Below, piece by piece: positions 44,676-55,571 of a stretch of 64,000 bases of DNA. Every line of letters starts with the position of its first letter. The first letter of the stretch is position 1. The notes beneath the pieces were generated by a model that did not search any database, was not told where the DNA came from, and saw nothing but the letters and a program-made list of their open reading frames with translations. Source of the stretch: 58-81 sp012729145 (GTDB taxonomy: Bacteria; Synergistota; Synergistia; Synergistales; Thermovirgaceae); assembly GCA_040770625.1 (NCBI GenBank), contig JAXGIW010000001.1, positions 62,001-126,000 on the forward strand. Direction: 5' to 3'. The translations under genes were made by a program, and so were the position numbers.

Positions 44676-44697
44676 TGGGGCTTCGGTTCAAAGCTTC

Positions 44698-44805
44698 TCC
44701 GGCACTCAGCAGATACCATCCGCCAAATCTCGCAAACTATGATCCTTGAAAAATACAGCGAATGCTTGCCTGCAACTCAACCGATGATATCAGCTGAGTG
44801 CCGGA
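44698..44805 (-). other. 23S intervening sequence in the helix 68 region
   Basis: On the minus strand the normal H68 flanks (GGAAGGTTAAGGGGAGAGGTTA before, GAAGCTTTGAACCGAAGCCC after, both shortened here) enclose 108 nt bounded by the perfect 13-bp inverted repeat TCCGGCACTCAGC/GCTGAGTGCCGGA, with pairing extending some bases further inward (GATATC against GGTATC). Compared with E. coli, which has a short GCGCAAGC tip here, the tip is replaced by the insert. Such stems are usual RNase III substrates that lead to fragmented 23S rRNA. Confidence 0.8.
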
Positions 44806-44820
44806 TAACCTCTCCCCTTA

Positions 44821-44855
<35 letters not shown>

Positions 44856-44873
44856 GTCGGCTTCACGCCTTCA

Positions 44874-44905
<32 letters not shown>

Positions 44906-45602
44906 TGGGCCTGGTTTCTGCGACCGCACGCGGCTCCGTATGTCAAACACTTCACCGCTGCGGCACCCCTTCTCCCTAAGTTACGGGGTCAACTTGCAGA
45001 GTTCCTTGGTGAGGGTTACCTCGTCCGCCTTAGCCTGCTCAGCCAGCCCACCTGTGTCGGTTTCGGGTACGGGCGCCCCGATTCCTCCCTAGAGGCTTTT
45101 CTAGGCAATTTGGCCTCAATGACTTCTCCGCCATTACGGCGAATCCACATCAGATCTCAGGGTTATAAAACAGACCGGATTTCCCTGGTCCGTCCCCCTA
45201 CATCCTTGTACCGGGTATTCCATCACCCGGAGCACCTAGCCTCTTGCGTCACCCCTTCGGTCATAACGTCATCAGGGCGGGGCAGGAATGTCTACCTGCT
45301 GTCCATCGGCTACGCCCTTCGGCCTCACCTTAGGTCCCGCCTAACCCTGGGCGGATTAACCTTCCCCAGGAATCCTTGGGCTTTCGGCGAACGCGTTTCT
45401 CACGCGTTTCTCGCTACTTATGCCGGCATTCTCTCTTCCGTACAGTCCACCATGCCTCACGGCACGACTTCACCCCGTACAGAACGCTCCCCTACCAATC
45501 AGCATGCATTCGCACACTCATTCCGAAGCTTCGGCGCCGCGCTTAGCCCCCTACATTATCGGCGCAGGGGCGCTCGACCAGTGAGCTGTTACGCACTCTT
45601 TC

Positions 45603-45640
<38 letters not shown>

Positions 45641-46141
45641 GGCTCCCCCACATCCTTGTCACACTCAGCGCGGGCTTGGGGACCTTAGCTGTCGGTCTGG
45701 GCTGTTTCCCTCTCGACCACGGACCTTCTCACCCGTAGTCTCACTCCCGTACATCCAGTGCCGGTATTCGGAGTTTGGTTGAAATCGGTAGAACCCCAGT
45801 CCCCCTCATCCATCCAGTAGCTCTACCCCCGACACTTTCCAATATACGAGGCTGCACCTCAATGCATTTCGGGGAGAACCAGCTATCACCGTACTCGATT
45901 AGCTTTTCACTCCTATCCACAGGTCATCCAAGACTTTTTCAACAGGCATTGGTTCGGTCCTCCACCTCGTTTCACCGAGGCTTCAACCTGCCCATGGATA
46001 GATCGTACGGCTTCGGGTCTACGATACGAGACTATTTCGCCCTCTTTAAGACTCGGTTTCCCTGCGGCTACAGACCTCCAAGCCCTTAACCTCGCCACGT
46101 ACCGTAACTCGCCGGCTCATTCTTCAATAGGCACACCGCCA

Positions 46142-46245
46142 TCCGGCACTCAGCTTCACACATTATCTCCTCCTGCCACCAATATACAGACATATTCCCA
46201 TGCCTGTAACCTTCCTGCAGATGATGCGCAAGGCTGAGTGCCGGA
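46142..46245 (-). other. 23S intervening sequence in the helix 25 region
   Basis: After GAAACCGTGCGCTTACAAGC (minus strand; helix 25 neighbourhood, near E. coli position 540) lies a 104-nt insert bounded by the same TCCGGCACTCAGC/GCTGAGTGCCGGA inverted repeat as the other insert, with an unrelated interior. Helix 25 is a classic site of such insertions, for example in Salmonella. No reading frame for an S23-type protein fits inside. Confidence 0.82.
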
Positions 46246-46853
46246 CTACGATTGCTTGTAAGCGCACGGTTTCAGGTCTTTTCACTCCCCGCCAGGGGTG
46301 CTTTTCACCTTTCCCTCTCGGTACTGCTTCACTATCGGTCACCAACGGTATTTAGCCTTGGACGGTGGTCCGCCCTGATTCAACCGGAATTCCTCGTGCT
46401 CCGGCCTACTCGGGGTATGTAATATGAAGTCCTGTACCTTTCACCTACGAGGCTTTCACCCTCTCCGGCCCGCTTTCCCAACACGGTTCGGCTAGATACA
46501 GGTTTTGTAACTCCACGTGACCGCTGCGGCTGTCACTCTTACATCCCCTCAACACCACGAAAGCAACGACCGCAGTCTTACACTCCCATGGTTTAGGCTA
46601 TCTCCCCTTTCGCTCACCACTACTCAGGGAATCTCTTACGATTTCTCTTCCTCCGGCTACTGAGATGTTTCACTTCGCCGGGTTCCCCCCCGCTCTCGCG
46701 GGGTGACTGGTCTTCTACCAGCCGGGTTCCCCCATTCGGGCATCTCCGGATCATAGGCCGCTTGCGCCTAACCGAAGCTTTTCGCAGCTTGCCACGCCCT
46801 TCTTCGGCCGTCGGTGCCTAGGCATCCCCCGTGCGCCCTTAGTACCTTAACCT

Positions 46854-48590
<1,737 letters not shown>

Positions 48591-48691
48591 TTGCTCGAGT
48601 CTCGCCCGCTCCTTCTCCTGCCTATATAACTATGTCAAGGTGCATGAAAAAACGCCGCTCGAGGCTTCGCCTTCCACGGCGCGCAAGGGGT

Positions 48692-48720
48692 ATAATAGCG
48701 AGCCTTTCAAAAGAAGTCAA
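48692..48720 (-). promoter_or_regulatory. rRNA operon promoter
   Basis: Minus-strand TTGACT (48720-48715), 17-bp spacer, TATTAT (48697-48692), about 100 bp before 16S. GC-rich DNA follows the -10 box and a possible anti-termination stem region lies between it and 16S. Confidence 0.8.
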
Positions 48721-48732
48721 GGACTTATTTCC

Positions 48733-49063
48733 AGGTTCGTGAACTGTAAATCGTGAATCGTAAATCGTGGGAGGGAAACAGACAGAACTTGAACTGTCGG
48801 GAGCTTTACCGGGAACAAAGGAGCCGGTGAGTGACAGCACCGTAGAAAAGGGGCAGGGAAAGCGCAGGAGGGTGTCATTTGCTCGGCTTTGCGCGGTCGC
48901 CCCGCAGCAGACACATGCACGCACGGTTTCACCCGAGTCGTTCCCGGGAAAGTCTTCCGGCAGGCTCCGATTCACAACTTACGATCCGCGGGTTTCTCTG
49001 TTGACTGTTTACTGTTCACCGTTAACGCTCTTGATCTGCCGGGTTACGCGTTACAAGTTACGG
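48733..49063. repeat. Spacer upstream of the rRNA operon with scattered heptads
   Basis: No supported gene in about 350 bp. Three heptad tracts are seen: 48737-48767 (CGTGAACTGTAAATCGTGAA type), 48999-49027 (TTGACTGTTTACTGTTCACC type, opposite strand) and 49045-49063 (CGCGTTACAAGTTACGG). Confidence 0.7.
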
Positions 49064-49071
49064 ACCTTGAC

Positions 49072-49608
49072 CTAACCCCTCTTCTCCAGGACCTTGCTGA
49101 AGGACTGGTAGGTCTCCTCTCCGAAGAGGCAGAAGACGATCTCGCGCAAGGAGGTGTCGGTCTCCTCCTGGAGATAGAGAAAGACCTCGTCTATCATGGC
49201 ATGGGCGCACTTGTCCACCGGGAATCTCCCTACCCCCGTCCCCAGGGCGGGGAAGGCAACGCTCCGGATATTGAGTTCGTCGCACTTGTAGAGGCTGTTC
49301 TGGGTGGCAGCCCTGATGAGGGCTTCGCTGGTGGCAAGGTCGTCGCCCATTGCCGCGGCGTGTATCACGTACCTGGCTTTCAGTGCTCCGGCATCTGTGA
49401 CGACGGCTTCCCCCGGCTCAATGGGCGCTTTGCCCATTGCCTCCCTTTCGATGGATTCACCACCGAGTCTCCTGATGGCGCCAGCCACCCCTGAGCCCAT
49501 CCAGAGGCTGGAGTTTGCGGCATTGACTATCGCTTCTCCCTCAAAAGCAGTGATATCCCCCTTGCGGAGCCGGATGACCGTTCGGCCGACGGTTCGCTCG
49601 GATACCAT
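49072..49608 (-). CDS. Macro-domain (ADP-ribose-binding) protein
   Basis: 178 residues spanning one macro domain: IVNAANSSLWMGSGVAGAIR, GEAVVTDAGALKARYVIHAA, and VAFPALGTGVGRFPVDKCA. Macro domains bind ADP-ribose or O-acetyl-ADP-ribose and may remove it from targets (YmdB/MacroD-like). The asparagine and glycine-rich loops of hydrolytic members are present. ATG at 49608 follows GGGAGGAGAGAAC. It is a single gene between the rRNA operon and proS. Confidence 0.9.
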   Translation of the reverse strand: MVSERTVGRTVIRLRKGDITAFEGEAIVNAANSSLWMGSGVAGAIRRLGGESIEREAMGKAPIEPGEAVVTDAGALKARYVIHAAAMGDDLATSEALIRAATQNSLYKCDELNIRSVAFPALGTGVGRFPVDKCAHAMIDEVFLYLQEETDTSLREIVFCLFGEETYQSFSKVLEKRG

Positions 49609-49750
49609 GTTCTCTCCTCCCTGTCCGTTCCACCCTCCATCTATCAGCAAACAGGGTCACGGAATTGCCTTCCCTTACTAGTATATGACAAAGGGGACCT
49701 CCCCGGGATAAGGAAGAGCCCCTTTGATTCCTTCGAGAAGAGGAACCCGA

Positions 49751-51190
49751 TCAGTATGATCTTGCAAAAACTGCCAGTCTGGCCCCGGGTTTGCCCGTAA
49801 AGAAACAGGTACCGGACTCGTCGTTGTCCATGGGGAAGCAGCGAACCGTAGCTCCCGTCTCCTCCTTGATGAGTTTCTCCTCTTCCCGGCCTCCAGCGAA
49901 GAAAGCTTCCACGAATCCTCCCCTGGCAGCGAATACCTCTTTGAAACCTTCAAGGTCGCTGACCCGGAAGGTGTTCTGCTTCCGGAACTCAAGGGCCTTG
50001 AAGTATAGATCGTTCTGGATCTCATCCAGGACCCTGGGAACCCTTTCTTCCACTTCCTCCCAGGGGATGTCGAAGCGTTCTCCACTATCCCTCCGAACAG
50101 CCTGAAAAACCCCTCTCTCAAACTCCTTCTCTCCCATTTCCAGGCGAAGGGGTATCCCCTTCTGGATGTTCGCGAAAAAGCGGTCCCCCGGCCTCATGTG
50201 GAAGGCGGTATCGATCTTGACGGACCTCTTGCCAAGAACGACATTGAGCTTCTCCTGCGCTTCCCTGGCCCTTGGAAGAAGATCGCTTTCCAGGAATGTC
50301 TCATCGGGGCTGATGGGTATGATCACGGTCTTTACCGGAGCCACTCTTGGAGGTATCACCAAACCGTCGTCATCGGAGTGGGTCATCACAATGGCACCTA
50401 TCAGCCTGGTCGAGACACCCCAGCTGGTAGTCCAGGCGAAATCCAGCTCGCCGTCACTGTTCTGGAAAGAGATGTCGAAGGCCCTGGCGAAGTTCTGCCC
50501 CAGGAAGTGGCTTGTCCCTGCCTGTAGAGCCTTCCTGTCGCTCATCATGGCCTCGCAGGCGTAGGTGTTGTCTGCCCCCGGGAATCTCTCCCCTTCGGAC
50601 TTCTCACCTGCCAGAACGGGGAGTGCCAGAACGTTCTCCATGATGTCCCGGTATACTCCCAGCATCTTCAGGGTCTCTTCCACGGCCTCTTCCCTGGTGG
50701 CATGGGCTGTGTGACCCTCCTGCCAGAGAAATTCCGAGGTCCTCAGGAAAAGCCTGGATCTTTTCTCCCACCTCATCACGTTGCACCACTGGTTGATAAG
50801 GATGGGCAGGTCCCTCCAGGACTGGACCCACTTGCTGTACATGTGACCGATCACCGTCTCGGAGGTAGGGCGGACAATAAGGGGCTCTTCCAGTTCCTCG
50901 CCTCCGGCATGGGTCACCACGGCACACTCCGGGGCAAAGCCCTCAACATGCTCGGCTTCCTTTTCAAGGAAGGACATCGGGATGAGAAGCGGGAAATAGG
51001 CGTTGACATGGCCCGTATCCTTGAAGGCCTCGTCAAAGTGCTTCTGGATAAACTCCCAGAGGGCGTAGCCGTCCGGTCGGATGATCATGCAGCCCCTTAC
51101 AGGGGCATAGTCGGCCAGTTCGGCTGCCTTGATCACGTCGAGGTACCACTGGGAATAGTCCTTCTCCCTTGAAACGATATTCCGTGCCAT
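49751..51190 (-). CDS. proS: Proline--tRNA ligase, archaeal/eukaryote-like type
   Basis: 479 residues, class II aminoacyl-tRNA synthetase. Starts with SREKDYSQWYLDVIKAAELADYA and includes motif 2 (LFLRTSEFLWQEGHTAH), PTSETVIG, VLGKRSVKID and a C-terminal Zn/anticodon part. The size without the long editing insert, and the C-terminal extension ending in a Tyr (FARSY), mark the archaeal-like ProS found in some bacteria. ATG at 51190 has GGAGG eight nt before it; the open frame upstream to 51700 is not coding. It attaches proline to tRNA-Pro. Confidence 0.95.
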   Translation of the reverse strand: MARNIVSREKDYSQWYLDVIKAAELADYAPVRGCMIIRPDGYALWEFIQKHFDEAFKDTGHVNAYFPLLIPMSFLEKEAEHVEGFAPECAVVTHAGGEELEEPLIVRPTSETVIGHMYSKWVQSWRDLPILINQWCNVMRWEKRSRLFLRTSEFLWQEGHTAHATREEAVEETLKMLGVYRDIMENVLALPVLAGEKSEGERFPGADNTYACEAMMSDRKALQAGTSHFLGQNFARAFDISFQNSDGELDFAWTTSWGVSTRLIGAIVMTHSDDDGLVIPPRVAPVKTVIIPISPDETFLESDLLPRAREAQEKLNVVLGKRSVKIDTAFHMRPGDRFFANIQKGIPLRLEMGEKEFERGVFQAVRRDSGERFDIPWEEVEERVPRVLDEIQNDLYFKALEFRKQNTFRVSDLEGFKEVFAARGGFVEAFFAGGREEEKLIKEETGATVRCFPMDNDESGTCFFTGKPGARLAVFARSY

Positions 51191-51305
51191 ATCCATTTCC
51201 TCCTCATCCTGTCGCGTCTTCCTGACGTAATTCCAAATATACCGCACATTGTAGGCATAAAAAGTGTAAGGGGCAAGGCTGAACCCTCTCCCCCAGCTCC
51301 AGGGG

Positions 51306-53399
51306 TCAGGGCAACGGATCGGTGTCCCAGAAGGGCCTGCCGATGGTGAAACCGAAGGTCCACTCGGACCTGTCGTCGTAAATGACGAGCAGCCTGCCGT
51401 TGAGGAACCTTCCTGGAAGGGAGAGAGCCAGCCCCGCCTCCCAGGCGCTCTCAAGGCGCTCCCACGAAGGACCGTAGGACTGCCCCACGTTGGCAATGAT
51501 ATCAAGGTTGACCGTACCCCACCAGCTTCTCTGGAAAACCCTCCTGAAGGCCATGCCTCCCCATGCTGCGTTCTCCCCCGCAAGAGGGCGAGAGGCCAGG
51601 GAAAGGAGCTCCTCCCTTGTCCCCAGGTAAACCGAATGGTATGGACGCGAAGCGTCCCCCGCCGTTGCGCCACCCTTGACAAGAAGCCTCCAGCGCTCAC
51701 CCAGGGGAGTCACCCAGAGTAGATCCATCCTGGCAAGAAGGGAGGAGGTATCCATCCACCAGGCCGACAGCGACGCCGAGAAACCTTCGGCGGGATCGAA
51801 GGGGTCGTCAAGGCCGTCCCATGCAAGGGTCAACAGGGGACCGTGGTGGGTACGTTCTTCACCGTCAAAATGGATGAACTCACCGGCATACCCCAGAGAA
51901 GCCCTGAATTGCCCTCGGGAGTTGATACCCGACAGGGCCAGGGAGTAACGGTCCCACTCAAGGGGATCCGAACCTTCAGGGGTCAGTCTTCTGCTGCCTG
52001 CCTTCGCGCTGATCTCCCACCTCCTGTAACCCTCCCTCACCGGTGAAAGGTATCTCGAACCGAAGCGCCAATGTTCACCCAGGCCCAGATGAGTACGGAG
52101 GGAATCTCCCTCGGAAAGGAGATCGCGGCGGGTAATGTCCAGGTAGAGGGAAGAGTAGGGGTTAAGGTTGCTGGCATAACCCCTTGCCGCAACCTCCCAT
52201 ACAGGTTCCTTCTCTACGTTCAGGACCACTACTGCGGTCCCGTCCTGTCTGTGTTCCAGCCAGAAGTCGGCCGTCCGGACGTCATCCCTGGCCCTGAGAT
52301 CAGTACAGACCTGGATTATCTCCGACGGGTCCGCTGGTCTGCCGATCCAGCCGACGTGACGCTTGCGTACGTCCTCGGAGAGATGGGGGCCCAGCCCCCT
52401 GACCTGTATATCGGCGACGTTTACGGCAGGTATCGAAGGAACGATCCCGGGAGAGCTCCTGTCCCTGGAAGCGACCTCCTCAATAAGGCCGAGGCAGGCC
52501 CAGGCTGCTTTCTCTCCGGCAGTCACTATCTCCTTATGCTCCGCCATCTCGAGCATGGGCAGATCCCCAACGTCAGGTGTGATCACCAGGTCCGCGAACC
52601 CGATCTCCTCCTGGACGTTGCGTTGGGTCATTATGGTGATCATCTGGTCCACGATGTCCACCACGGTCCTGATGTCCTCCCTGTCCTTCCCTCTACCTGT
52701 AACATCTACCAGGACAAGAGGGCGTCCAGGGAAAAGCTCCCGGGCGATCAGCACCGGGGCGTTGGAAACAAGGCCCCCGTCAACGAGGAGCCTTCCGTCA
52801 ATGGTCCAGGGAGAGAAGAGTCCCGGGATCGCCATGGAGGCTCGCATGGCCGATGCAAGGTTGCCTCTCCGGAGGACAACTGCCTCGCCGGTCACTATGT
52901 CCGTTGCTACTGCGGCAAAGGGTATGGGTAACTGGAAGAAATCGGGATCGGGGCATCGTGCGCTCCACTGCTGAAGTCTCTCCAGGAGCTTCTTCCCGCT
53001 CAGCCCCCCCAGGGGGCCGGTGATGTGCCCCCTCTCGTTGAATTCAAGCCGGAGGATGGACTGGATGTAGGCGGAAGCATCCTCTCCCGGAGGGACAGTG
53101 GATTCCCCCTTGCTGTCATAGAGGAGGGAGGCGAGATCGAGGGTCACTATCATTTCGTCAAGTTCGGAGGAGGAGTAACCGCAGGCTGCGAGACCTCCCA
53201 CAATGGATCCGATGCTTGTTCCAACGATGCCGTCTATGGGAATGTTCCGTTCCTCGAGCACCTTGAGAACGCCGATGTGGGCGAGACCCCTCGTCCCCCC
53301 TCCGGAGAGGACAAGGACCACTCCTGCTGAAGCCGCCGACGACAGGGCAAGGGTCAAAAGAACAGCAATTGCTGCCATTATTAAAGTTAGCCTGCGCAA
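51306..53399 (-). CDS. Patatin-like phospholipase with C-terminal outer-membrane barrel
   Basis: 697 residues with a signal peptide (IMAAIAVLLTLALSSAASA). The patatin domain shows the oxyanion GGGTRG, nucleophile GTSIG (Ser62), and catalytic LLVDGGLVSNAP. After about residue 370 come POTRA-like and beta-barrel regions (for example SLALSGINSRGQFRASLGYAG) as in Omp85/BamA. This is the layout of type Vd autotransporters such as PlpD: the lipase is carried across the outer membrane by its own barrel. TTG start at 53399 follows AAGGAGGGTGACCAG. Function is inferred from the layout. Confidence 0.85.
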   Translation of the reverse strand: MRRLTLIMAAIAVLLTLALSSAASAGVVLVLSGGGTRGLAHIGVLKVLEERNIPIDGIVGTSIGSIVGGLAACGYSSSELDEMIVTLDLASLLYDSKGESTVPPGEDASAYIQSILRLEFNERGHITGPLGGLSGKKLLERLQQWSARCPDPDFFQLPIPFAAVATDIVTGEAVVLRRGNLASAMRASMAIPGLFSPWTIDGRLLVDGGLVSNAPVLIARELFPGRPLVLVDVTGRGKDREDIRTVVDIVDQMITIMTQRNVQEEIGFADLVITPDVGDLPMLEMAEHKEIVTAGEKAAWACLGLIEEVASRDRSSPGIVPSIPAVNVADIQVRGLGPHLSEDVRKRHVGWIGRPADPSEIIQVCTDLRARDDVRTADFWLEHRQDGTAVVVLNVEKEPVWEVAARGYASNLNPYSSLYLDITRRDLLSEGDSLRTHLGLGEHWRFGSRYLSPVREGYRRWEISAKAGSRRLTPEGSDPLEWDRYSLALSGINSRGQFRASLGYAGEFIHFDGEERTHHGPLLTLAWDGLDDPFDPAEGFSASLSAWWMDTSSLLARMDLLWVTPLGERWRLLVKGGATAGDASRPYHSVYLGTREELLSLASRPLAGENAAWGGMAFRRVFQRSWWGTVNLDIIANVGQSYGPSWERLESAWEAGLALSLPGRFLNGRLLVIYDDRSEWTFGFTIGRPFWDTDPLP

Positions 53400-53489
53400 C
53401 TGGTCACCCTCCTTGCAAGAATTGAACTTCCACATACCTGCAATGAATTTTTATCTTACCAGATTAAAGCTCTCATCAAGGTCATATTG

Positions 53490-53518
53490 GGGACAAAGGA
53501 GTAGAAAAACGATATAAT
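53490..53518 (+). promoter_or_regulatory. Possible promoter of the symporter gene
   Basis: TATAAT at 53513-53518 with a weak -35 (GGGACA at 53490-53495), 17-bp spacing. About 150 bp of leader to the TTG start. Confidence 0.4.
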
Positions 53519-53665
53519 CCAAGTCTGGACAGCATGTATTTTTAACTTACTCTCCCGCATTTTCTGAATTATCCCCTGGGGGTGATATGAGCAGAATTAC
53601 AACAGTGTGACAAGAGCGAAAGAGAAAGGCAAAACCCGTGAACAATTGAAAGGAGTGGGATCAAG

Positions 53666-54886
53666 TTGGTCGAAAAGAAGAAACTTCCCCTTATCTGGAA
53701 GATTGCGATCGGTTTTGTGGCCGGCATCCTGGCCGGAATTGTCTTCGGAGAAAAGATCTCTTTCATTGCTCCCATCGGAACAATCTTTGTTGCACTGCTG
53801 CAGATGCTCGTCGTTCCCCTGGTCTTCGCCAGCCTGGTGGTCGGTACGGCCTCCATCGGCGACCCGCTGTCCCTGGGCAGGGTCGGGGTCAAGACCATAG
53901 CCCTCTATCTCTTCACAACCGCCATTGCCATTGCCATAGGTCTTACCCTTGGAAACGTCATCAGCCCCGGTGTAGGTATGGGTCTGGGGGCCGACCTTTC
54001 GGGATTCCAGGTTCCGACCCCACCAAAGATCGGGGAGGTCATAATTGGTCTCTTCCCCAGGAACCCCGTGGCATCCATGGCACAGGCCAACATGCTTCAG
54101 ATCATCGTCTTCGCCCTGTTCCTGGGGATCTCGGCGGTCTTTGCCGGGGAGAAGGGCAAGATTTTGATCAACGTAATGGACTCCGTCGCTGAGACCATGT
54201 ACAAGATGACCGGCCTGATCATGCAGCTGGCCCCCTACGGCGTGTTCGCACTTATATCAACCACGGTCGCTAAGTACGGGATCTCTGTGCTGGCGCCCTT
54301 CGGCAAGGTGATCTTTGCCGTCTACCTTGGATGTATTCTACACGCACTCATCGTCTACTCGGGGCTTCTCACGGTGTGGGCCAGGTTCTCGCCATGGCGT
54401 TTCTTTGACGGCGTAAAAGAGGCAACGCTGACGGCGTTCGTGACCCGTTCCAGTTCAGCAACACTTCCTATCACCATGAGGGTGACCCAGGAGAACATAG
54501 GAGTCTCGGAGAAGATATCCTCCTTCGTTCTTCCTCTGGGCGCCACGATAAACATGGACGGCACGGCTCTCTACCAGGGAGTCTGTGCCCTGTTCGTCGC
54601 CCAGGCCTTCGGGATAGAACTCTCCCTGGGCGCACAGCTGGGGATACTCCTTACCGCAACCCTCGCCTCAATCGGAACGGCGGGGGTTCCCGGAGCGGGT
54701 CTGATAATGCTGACCCTAGTCCTCACCCAGGCAGGGCTCCCCGTTGAAGGGGTAGCTCTTCTGGCCGGGATCGACGCGGTTCTCGACATGGCCCGGACGG
54801 CCATCAACGTCACCGGAGACGCCACGGTCGCAACGGTCGTAGCGAAAACTGAGGGCGAACTGGCAGATGTCAAGAAAGCCGCATAA
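53666..54886 (+). CDS. Dicarboxylate/amino-acid:cation symporter (DAACS family)
   Basis: 406 residues with eight membrane helices and two re-entrant hairpins. Signature motifs are TRSSSATLPITMRV (hairpin 1), NMDGTALYQGVCALFVAQAFG (helix 7) and GVPGAGLIMLTLVL (hairpin 2), as in GltP/GltT/DctA. It imports glutamate, aspartate or C4-dicarboxylates with H+ or Na+. TTG start at 53666 follows AAAGGAGTGGGATCAAG. Its last 20 bp overlap the aspartate racemase gene, which supports aspartate/glutamate as substrate. Confidence 0.9.
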   Translation: MVEKKKLPLIWKIAIGFVAGILAGIVFGEKISFIAPIGTIFVALLQMLVVPLVFASLVVGTASIGDPLSLGRVGVKTIALYLFTTAIAIAIGLTLGNVISPGVGMGLGADLSGFQVPTPPKIGEVIIGLFPRNPVASMAQANMLQIIVFALFLGISAVFAGEKGKILINVMDSVAETMYKMTGLIMQLAPYGVFALISTTVAKYGISVLAPFGKVIFAVYLGCILHALIVYSGLLTVWARFSPWRFFDGVKEATLTAFVTRSSSATLPITMRVTQENIGVSEKISSFVLPLGATINMDGTALYQGVCALFVAQAFGIELSLGAQLGILLTATLASIGTAGVPGAGLIMLTLVLTQAGLPVEGVALLAGIDAVLDMARTAINVTGDATVATVVAKTEGELADVKKAA

Positions 54887-55571
54887 GGTCCTTGGGGTTC
54901 TCGGAGGAATGGGGCCGGCCGCCACAGCGGATTTCCTTCGTATTCTGACGGAAATGGCCGGAGTTGAAAGAGACCAGGACCATCCCAAAGTCCTTCTCTT
55001 CTCGAACCCCCAGATCCCCGACAGGACCGCGGCGATAACAGGGGGCGGGGGAGACCCCGCCCCCCTTATCCTGGAGGGGCTACAGAGGCTCGAATCATGG
55101 GGTGCCCAGCTTCTGGCGGTCCCCTGCAACACGGCCCATGTATTCATCGACAGATTTCGCGAAAAACTTAAGGTACCCCTCGTTCACATAGTCGAGGAGA
55201 CCCTTTCCAGAGCGCGGATTCATAGCCCATCAGGGGCCTGGCTCACTGCTACCAGCGGTACCACCGCTTCAGGGATATACAGCCGCGAAGCCGAGAGACA
55301 AGGCTACGAACTCCTCCTTCCCGGCGAGGATGTCCAGAAGGAACTGCAAGAGATAGTATCCCTGGTCAAGGCAAACAGGCTGGACAAGTCCGGAAGGGCA
55401 ATGGCTGAAACGGTCAGGAGGCTGCAAAGAGAAAGGGACCTCCCCGTAGTGGCGGCCTGTACGGAGCTCCCCCTTGCATACCAGGCTTCAGGGCTGGAAC
55501 CTTCCGGAATGGTCTCAAGCCTGGGCTCCCTTGCCGAAGCCTGCCTGGAAAGGATCTACTCCCCGTCCTGA
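54867..55571 (+). CDS. Aspartate/glutamate racemase family protein
   Basis: 234 residues, PLP-independent. N-terminal VLGVLGGMGPAATADFL and the two catalytic cysteines in VPCNTAH and VAACTELPL are all present. It interconverts L- and D-aspartate (or glutamate). It overlaps the symporter by 20 bp and the convergent chloride-channel gene by 16 bp at their 3' ends. Together with the symporter it points to import and racemisation of acidic amino acids. Confidence 0.92.
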   Translation: MSRKPHKVLGVLGGMGPAATADFLRILTEMAGVERDQDHPKVLLFSNPQIPDRTAAITGGGGDPAPLILEGLQRLESWGAQLLAVPCNTAHVFIDRFREKLKVPLVHIVEETLSRARIHSPSGAWLTATSGTTASGIYSREAERQGYELLLPGEDVQKELQEIVSLVKANRLDKSGRAMAETVRRLQRERDLPVVAACTELPLAYQASGLEPSGMVSSLGSLAEACLERIYSPS

